Origin: Tropicimonas isoalkanivorans
GTDB lineage: Bacteria; Pseudomonadota; Alphaproteobacteria; Rhodobacterales; Rhodobacteraceae
Direction of reading: 5' to 3'
Assembly (NCBI RefSeq): GCF_900112335.1
Contig: NZ_FOLG01000010.1
Location: 1-64,000, forward strand
Length of the DNA stretch: 64,000 nucleotides
Shown here: one piece after another, positions 59,288-64,000 of the stretch
Numbering within the stretch: position 1 is the first letter of the stretch
How the letters are laid out: each line of letters starts with the position of its first letter
Made by a program: the position numbers and the translations under genes
The notes under the pieces: generated by a model
Database searches by the model: none
The model's input: the letters and a program-made list of their open reading frames with translations, nothing else
What the model was told of the DNA's origin: nothing

Positions 59288-60148
59288 ATGATTAGGTTTT
59301 TGCTCTGGTCGCTCGCCGGCGTGGCGGTCATCGTTGCCGGGTTCGCGATCAACACCGGACGGCAGGCCGCGCGCTACGCGATGGTCGAAGACACGCCCGA
59401 AGAACGGGTGAGCCGGCTGGCCGAGCACTGGCGGCTGCGCACACCGGAGGGTCCCGGCCCCTTCCCCGCCGCCATCCTCCTCTCCGGCTGCGACGGCGTG
59501 CGGGACAATATGGAGTACTGGGCGGGGGTCTTCGTTGAGCGGGGTCGTGCGGCGCTGATCCTGGACAGCCACACGCCGCGCAACCTCCAACGCCTCGAAG
59601 CCTGGCGGCTGGTCTGCGCCGGGCAGGCGATGACGGGTGCGGAGCGCGCGGGCGACATCGCGGTCGCCATCGACGCCCTGGGGGGCATGGCGGACATCTC
59701 CGGCGACGTGGTGATCCTGGGCGCCTCTCATGGCGGCTGGAGCACGATGGAATTCGCCGCCGACGCGGCTTCCGGCAGGCTGCCCCCGGGCCTCACCGCC
59801 TGGCCTGCCCCCGGGCCGGACCTCCTCGCCCGGGTGTCGGCGTTGGTCCTTCTCTACCCCTATTGCGGCCTGCTGAATGGCGCGGACGAAGAGCGTTGGC
59901 CCCCCGCGCCGCCCAGCCTGATGGTGCTGGCGGAAAACGACTCCATCATCGACACGCCCGATTGTCTCGAACGGGCCGACGCCCTGCGCGCCGCCGGGGG
60001 GGAGGTTAAAACGCTGGTCCTGCCCGGCGCGGACCACGGCTTCGACCAGCGTCAGAAGTCCGCGTTCTCCTCACTCGAGTTCGTTCCGGAGCAGCGGGAT
60101 GCCGCGCGGACGGCCATCGAGCAGTTTCTGAACGCGCGCGGCCTCTGA
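59288..60148 (+). CDS. Alpha/beta hydrolase (dienelactone-hydrolase-like), membrane-anchored or exported
   Basis: 286 residues. N-terminal hydrophobic segment (MIRFLLWSLAGVAVIVAGFA) is a signal or anchor. Nucleophile elbow GASHGG (Ser about 145), SGCDG near the oxyanion region, Asp in LAENDSIIDTPD, His in GADHGFDQ. Dienelactone-hydrolase fold; substrate unknown. It faces the second TRAP operon convergently. Confidence 0.82.
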   Translation: MIRFLLWSLAGVAVIVAGFAINTGRQAARYAMVEDTPEERVSRLAEHWRLRTPEGPGPFPAAILLSGCDGVRDNMEYWAGVFVERGRAALILDSHTPRNLQRLEAWRLVCAGQAMTGAERAGDIAVAIDALGGMADISGDVVILGASHGGWSTMEFAADAASGRLPPGLTAWPAPGPDLLARVSALVLLYPYCGLLNGADEERWPPAPPSLMVLAENDSIIDTPDCLERADALRAAGGEVKTLVLPGADHGFDQRQKSAFSSLEFVPEQRDAARTAIEQFLNARGL

Positions 60149-60183
60149 ACCGAGGGCGCTCCCGCCTTTCCCTCATCGTACGG

Positions 60184-60220
60184 AAAAGGCGCCGCCAGTC
60201 ACCCGGCGACGCCCCTTTGG
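60184..60220 (-). terminator. Possible terminator of the second TRAP operon
   Basis: Read leftwards, AAGGGGCGTCGCC and GGCGGCGCCTT form a stem with two bulged or mismatched bases and are followed by TTTTCCG. It lies about 50 bases past the large-permease stop at 60270 and could also serve the convergent hydrolase gene. Confidence 0.4.
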
Positions 60221-60269
60221 TATCTCGGCGCCTATCGAGGGGCTGGCCCTCAGTTCCGCCCGTGCCTGA

Positions 60270-61553
60270 TCACTTGTTGATCAACTCCGGAAGGATCAGC
60301 GACACCTGCGGCACGTAGGTCACCAGCAGCAGGATGAAGGCCAGCACGCCGATGAACGGCAGGTTGGTGCGCGAGGTTTCCCAGATGCCGGACTTGGCGA
60401 TCGAACAGGAGGTGATGAGCACCGAGGCAACCGGCGGCGTCTGCTGCCCGATGGCGAGGTTCAACGTCATCATGATCCCGAAGTGCACCGGGTCGATCCC
60501 CACCGCGTGAACCAGTGGCATCACCACAGGAACGACCAGAATGATCGCCGCCGCGCCGTGCAGGAACATGCCGAGCACGAGCAAAAGCAAGTTCAGCAGG
60601 GCGAGCACCACGTAGGGGTTGGTGGTGTAGTTCGTGATCTGCGCCGCGAGTTGCTGCGGCACCTGCGCCTGCGTCAGGAACAGCCCGAGCGCCGCGGAGG
60701 TCGCGACCAGCAGCATGACCACGCCGGTCTGGCTGATCCCCTCCAGCATGGACCGCCGCAGGTGCTTCAGGTCGAGATTGCCATAGATGAACACCCCGAT
60801 GAAGAACGACGCGAAGACGGCCAGCCCGGCGGCCTCCGTGGCCGTCACGATGCCCGTGAGGATCCCGCCCAGGATGATGACCGGCAAGGTCAGCGCCCAG
60901 AAGGCCTCCCGGAACGTCTTGGCGATGAGCCGGAGGTCGAACCCTTCGGCCCGCGGCAGGTCGTAGCGCACGGCGAGGATGTAGGTCATCACCATCAGCA
61001 GCCCGCCGCCCAGGAACCCCGGAATGATGCCGGCGATGAAGAGCGTCAGCACCGAGGTCTCGGAAATCGCGCCGTAAAGGATCATCGCGATGGAGGGCGG
61101 AATGATGATCGCGAGGGACGCCGAGGAGGAGGTGATGGCCGCCGCCAGCGTACGCGAATAGCCGCGCCGCTTCATCTCCGGGATCAGCACGGTCCCGGTC
61201 GCCGCCACGTCCGCCACGGCCGAGCCGGAGATTTCGGCGAAGACCATGGAAACACCGATGTTCACCATGCCAAGGCCGCCCCGCACGAAGCCGATGATGG
61301 CGGTGATGAAGTTGATCAGCTTCACCGAGATGCCCGACGTGTTCATCAGGTTGCCGGCCAGAATGAAGAGCGGGATGGCGATCAGTGGGAACGACGTCGC
61401 TCCGGTATAAAGCGCGATGGCCATGTCGTAGAGTTGCGAAAAGCCCGTGGTCAACGCAAAGCCGCCAATAGCGACCATCCCGATGGCCACGGCGATCGGC
61501 ACGTTGATCATGATCAGGCTGATGAGCACGACGGTTGTGAGCAGCAGGATCAT
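60270..61553 (-). CDS. TRAP transporter large permease (DctM)
   Basis: 427 residues from the ATG at 61553, normal length, about 12 helices. Features: VLISLIMINVPIAVAIGMVA, FVRGGLGMVNIGVSMVFAEI, GSAVADVAATGTVLIPEM, SSSASLAIIIPPSIAMILYG, NLAIGQQTPPVASVLITSCS. Overlaps the small permease stop by four bases. In a GntR-controlled TRAP operon. The long in-frame extension upstream runs through the small permease gene and is not real. Confidence 0.94.
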   Translation of the reverse strand: MILLLTTVVLISLIMINVPIAVAIGMVAIGGFALTTGFSQLYDMAIALYTGATSFPLIAIPLFILAGNLMNTSGISVKLINFITAIIGFVRGGLGMVNIGVSMVFAEISGSAVADVAATGTVLIPEMKRRGYSRTLAAAITSSSASLAIIIPPSIAMILYGAISETSVLTLFIAGIIPGFLGGGLLMVMTYILAVRYDLPRAEGFDLRLIAKTFREAFWALTLPVIILGGILTGIVTATEAAGLAVFASFFIGVFIYGNLDLKHLRRSMLEGISQTGVVMLLVATSAALGLFLTQAQVPQQLAAQITNYTTNPYVVLALLNLLLLVLGMFLHGAAAIILVVPVVMPLVHAVGIDPVHFGIMMTLNLAIGQQTPPVASVLITSCSIAKSGIWETSRTNLPFIGVLAFILLLVTYVPQVSLILPELINK

Positions 61554-62113
61554 GCCCGGTGTTCCTTCGTGGTGTAGGATTGCGCTCCGGCCTCGGCGTC
61601 GGCGATGGCCTGGTCGATTTCGTCGTGCTCCCGGTCGCGGCCCTCGGCGGCGTCGCGAATGGCGCGCGGCATCGTCAGCAGGGTGCCGATGATCATCAGG
61701 ACCGACGTGATCGGAATGACGGACTGTACGATGTCGAGAGACAGCCACGGCAGGCTGAGCAGAGCGTCGTAGGCCGCCACCGCCAGCACCTTGTAACCGA
61801 ACCAGCCAGTGATGGCGAAATAGGCCAAAACGAGCAGTTCGCCAAACAGCGCCACGGCGATCGACAGGGTGCGCGGCAGGGCCGTGACCAGGCCGGCGAA
61901 CGACATGTGCTGCCGCAGGAGCACCGCGTAGGTCGCGCCGAAGTAGGTGAGCCACGCGAGCAGGACGCTGGCGATCTCGTCGTACCAGGACGGCGACGCG
62001 CCCAGGTAGCGCATGGTCGTGGAGTAGAGGACAGAGAGGGCCAGGATCACAAGCAACGCGAGACTGACCGTCTCGACGAAGCGCAGGAGGGCCCTTTCGA
62101 CGAATTTTAGCAT
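61550..62113 (-). CDS. TRAP transporter small permease (DctQ)
   Basis: 187 residues, four predicted helices (VETVSLALLVILALSVLYST, EIASVLLAWLTYFGATYAVL, SIAVALFGELLVLAYFAITG, VIPITSVLMIIGTLLTMP). The fragment WYDEIASVLLAWLTYFGA is the DctQ hallmark. Charged C-terminal tail. A strong hairpin lies between it and the binding-protein gene. Confidence 0.92.
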   Translation of the reverse strand: MLKFVERALLRFVETVSLALLVILALSVLYSTTMRYLGASPSWYDEIASVLLAWLTYFGATYAVLLRQHMSFAGLVTALPRTLSIAVALFGELLVLAYFAITGWFGYKVLAVAAYDALLSLPWLSLDIVQSVIPITSVLMIIGTLLTMPRAIRDAAEGRDREHDEIDQAIADAEAGAQSYTTKEHRA

Positions 62114-62131
62114 TGTTCTCGTCCGGAAAAC

Positions 62132-62158
62132 TGCCGGCCGGAGGGCGCCCGGCCGGCA
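62132..62158 (-). other. Intra-operon hairpin between binding protein and small permease genes (second TRAP operon)
   Basis: TGCCGGCCGG (62132-62141) pairs perfectly with CCGGCCGGCA (62149-62158), loop AGGGCGC. It fills the gap after the dctP stop at 62172, the same placement as the hairpin in the hut-linked TRAP operon, though the sequences differ. Confidence 0.75.
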
Positions 62159-62171
62159 AAGGGGTCTAAGT

Positions 62172-63155
62172 TTACTTGGCCAGGTCTTGCGCTTGCTTCA
62201 CCAGGTCGGCACCGCCCGGCACCTGCTCGGCAAAGGCGCTGTAGACCGGCGCGGACGCTTCGATGAAGGCAGCCTTGTCGGCCTCATTCACCTCCACACC
62301 GGCGTCGCGCACCTTGTCCACCAGGGCCTTGTCGGCCGCCTCGCCTTCGCTCAGGGCCCAGTCCTGCACCTCGGCGGCGATCTCGTCGACGGCCGATTTC
62401 ACGTCGTCGGGGAGCTTGTCCCAGGTATTCGCACCGGTGGTCAGGTAGGTCGGGGAATAGACGTGGCCGGTGAGGCTAAGGTACTTCTGAACCTCCTGGA
62501 AGTTCGCGCCGACGATGTTGGTCAGCGGGTTTTCCTGCCCGTCCATTGTGCCCGTCTGCAGCGCGACGAAGACCTCCGAGAACGACATCGGCGTCGGGTT
62601 CGCCCCCCACTCCTTGAACATCGACACCCGCCATTCCGAGGACGGCGTCCGGATTTTCAGGCCGTCGAGATCTGCAGGCGTGTTGATCGGGCGCACGCTG
62701 TTGGTGATCTGGCGGAAGCCGTTTTCCCAGGTCGAGATCACGTGCAGCCCCTGTTCCGTCGCCTTGGGGGCGAGCACGGGCTGGATGATCTCCTTGTCGA
62801 TGGCCTTCAGGTGATCGCGGTCCTGCACCAGGAACGGCATCTCGAAGATCGCGAATTCGGGCGCGACGTTGGTCATGATCGACGAGATCAGCGTGAACTG
62901 CACGGTGCCCAGCCGCAGCTTCTGCATCAGCTCCTTTTCATCGCCCAGCTGTCCGTCGGCATAGAACTCGATGGTATGCGCATCGCCAAGTTTCGCTTGC
63001 AGGTCCTCCGCAAACTTGGCCCCGCTGCGCCCTTGCAGGCTGTTCGACGCGGCCCCGACCGCAACGATATACGTGTCCGCAAACGACGGCAGCGCGCAGA
63101 CAGAGACGGCGGCGACCAGTGCGCTCGTCGAAAGCCCCTTGATGACATGTTTCAT
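62172..63155 (-). CDS. TRAP transporter substrate-binding protein (DctP)
   Basis: 327 residues. Sec signal peptide MKHVIKGLSTSALVAAVSVC then ALPSFA. DctP fold: FYADGQLGDEKELMQKLRLG, GLKIRTPSSEWRVSMFKEWG with the ligand-binding Arg, SFSEVFVALQTGTMDGQENP. This resembles sugar-acid/C4-dicarboxylate type binding proteins; the ligand is not determinable. First gene of dctP-dctQ-dctM, with a GntR/FCD gene upstream. Confidence 0.93.
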   Translation of the reverse strand: MKHVIKGLSTSALVAAVSVCALPSFADTYIVAVGAASNSLQGRSGAKFAEDLQAKLGDAHTIEFYADGQLGDEKELMQKLRLGTVQFTLISSIMTNVAPEFAIFEMPFLVQDRDHLKAIDKEIIQPVLAPKATEQGLHVISTWENGFRQITNSVRPINTPADLDGLKIRTPSSEWRVSMFKEWGANPTPMSFSEVFVALQTGTMDGQENPLTNIVGANFQEVQKYLSLTGHVYSPTYLTTGANTWDKLPDDVKSAVDEIAAEVQDWALSEGEAADKALVDKVRDAGVEVNEADKAAFIEASAPVYSAFAEQVPGGADLVKQAQDLAK

Positions 63156-63259
63156 TTCGTTTCCTCCTCTTTAAAGGTTTTCCCAGGCGGTCCCGCCGCC
63201 GTGGGGTCTCGGATTGATACGGCGCGCGCCTCCGTCTCCCGCCGGACGACGGAAAGCCC

Positions 63260-63273
63260 TGACCGATCGGTCA
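63260..63273. promoter_or_regulatory. 14-bp perfect palindrome between GntR gene and dctP
   Basis: TGACCGATCGGTCA is its own reverse complement. It lies 105 bases upstream of dctP and 107 past the GntR stop, the expected place for an operator controlling the TRAP operon. It does not match the TNGTNNNACNA core typical of FadR-type proteins closely, so the link is tentative. Confidence 0.4.
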
Positions 63274-63379
63274 TGCCGGTGATTGATGCAGCCCCTCGGC
63301 CCCGGTCATTGCGCCCGTCCGAAAGGGGAGCGCGTGCGGATCGGGTGATCGGGCATCCGCCCGGGCCGGGACGCCTCCC

Positions 63380-64000
63380 CTACGTTTCCAGCGAGTCCTT
63401 CACCCGCTCCCAGGCCTTTGTCAGGTGCCGATGGACAACATCGACGAGCCGGTCGGCGTCACGCGCCTCCAGCGCCTCGATCATCTCGACATGTTCCCCA
63501 ACTGCCTTCGCCCACTTTTCCTCTCCCTCATGGCCGACGTACCGAATGCGTTTCAGGCGGGTCTGCAACATCGCGTGCACGTCCGACAGCGCCGCGTTGT
63601 CGGCCAGTTCGACCAACCGTGTGTGGATTTCCTGATTCAGCTTGTAGTACGTACGCCGCTCGCCGTGCTCGTAGGCCGCGACCATCTCGTCGTGAAGCGC
63701 GCGAATGCCGGCAACCGCCTCGTCCGTCGCAACCGCACAGGCGCTGACGGCGGCGTGCTCCTCCAGCGTGCGGACCACGTCCAGCATGTCGCGTACTTCT
63801 TTCGCGGTGAACTTCTTCACCACCGCGCCCCGGCTGGGGACAAGCTCCACCAGCCCTTCGCTCGCGAGGTACTTGATCGCTTCACGCAAGGGGGTTCGCG
63901 ATACGCCGAACTGCGCGCCGATCGCGCCTTCGTTGATCCGCGTTCCGGGCGTCAGATCGCCCTCGATGATCATGTCGCGCAAACGCGTCAGGATCGCCTC
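63380..64000 (-). CDS. GntR-family regulator, FCD domain (N-terminus beyond window)
   Basis: At least 206 residues; the frame stays open to the window edge, so the true start is probably outside (a TTG at 63982 is the first internal candidate). HTH: INEGAIGAQFGVSRTPLREA then IKYLASEGLVEL. FCD effector domain from about residue 70, with metal-ligand histidines in NQEIHTRLVELA, GEHVEMIEAL and VVHRHLTKAWE. FadR subfamily. Reads towards the TRAP operon and probably regulates it. Confidence 0.9.
   Translation of the reverse strand, partial: EAILTRLRDMIIEGDLTPGTRINEGAIGAQFGVSRTPLREAIKYLASEGLVELVPSRGAVVKKFTAKEVRDMLDVVRTLEEHAAVSACAVATDEAVAGIRALHDEMVAAYEHGERRTYYKLNQEIHTRLVELADNAALSDVHAMLQTRLKRIRYVGHEGEEKWAKAVGEHVEMIEALEARDADRLVDVVHRHLTKAWERVKDSLET

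Noticed and set aside
57176-60037. 953-codon open frame on the - strand
   Set aside because: Antisense to the amylosucrase and hydrolase genes, low-complexity His/Gly/Val-rich translation, no motif.
60270-62159. 629-residue fused TRAP permease
   Set aside because: Looks like a DctQ-DctM fusion by length, but the upstream part is out of frame with DctQ, which has its own intact frame; the two genes overlap as ATGA.

Overview
The window is GC-rich (roughly two thirds G+C by eye) chromosomal DNA of an alphaproteobacterium. The gene content and order (pdxJ-acpS-lepB-rnc-era, a MipZ-type ParA ATPase, leuC and leuD separated by a membrane-protein gene, a small bacterial SRP RNA, many TRAP transporter genes, HutF/HutG-type histidine degradation) point to Rhodobacterales, most likely the Roseobacter/Rhodobacteraceae group. 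I see no phage, insertion sequence, CRISPR array or plasmid functions; it reads as core chromosome with accessory pockets. Strand use alternates in short operons, and many genes are joined by 4-base NTGA stop/start overlaps.

Layout. 1-8158: start of tuf (cut by the window), a lipoprotein, then a + strand housekeeping block (pdxJ, a CMP/dCMP-type deaminase, acpS, lepB, rnc, era, a DUF1491-like gene) interrupted by a LysR regulator with a divergent small ORF. 8234-12176: FemAB-like acyltransferase, mipZ, an orphan LOV-domain HWE histidine kinase and a membrane protein. 12360-18275: ffs (SRP RNA), rsgA, a DUF202 protein, dnaX-ybaB-recR and a periplasmic lytic transglycosylase. 18411-34452: mostly - strand: smc, then (+) a single-cysteine polytopic membrane protein resembling the TsoY family, an apparently C-terminally truncated orphan dnaE2, rppH, the gpmI-envC-like-ctpA operon, rsfS-rlmH and an MscS channel.

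34694-41916: leucine biosynthesis spread over three segments (leuC, HdeD-like gene, leuD; then a membrane protein and a secreted phosphatase/nuclease-like protein; then leuB), followed by a DMT exporter and tRNA-Pro(CGG). 42227-44887: a GNAT enzyme, a second LysR regulator with a divergent small ORF, and an SDR dehydrogenase. 45005-55515: a complete histidine-utilisation locus. hutI-hutH-hutG-hutU run leftwards with every junction overlapping and continue after 23 bases into a TakP-like TRAP transporter; hutF-hutC run rightwards; a perfect 9-bp inverted repeat in the shared promoter region is the likely HutC operator. The locus encodes histidine -> urocanate -> imidazolonepropionate -> formimino-Glu -> formyl-Glu -> Glu plus formate, with uptake probably supplied by the linked TRAP system.

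55604-64000: a Ppx/GppA phosphatase, an amylosucrase, an alpha/beta hydrolase, then a second TRAP operon preceded by a GntR/FCD regulator that runs off the right end. Both TRAP operons carry a strong GC hairpin exactly between the binding-protein gene and the small-permease gene. A family of long intergenic inverted repeats (near 6.8, 18.3 and 26.8 kb) is the clearest structure not explained by genes.
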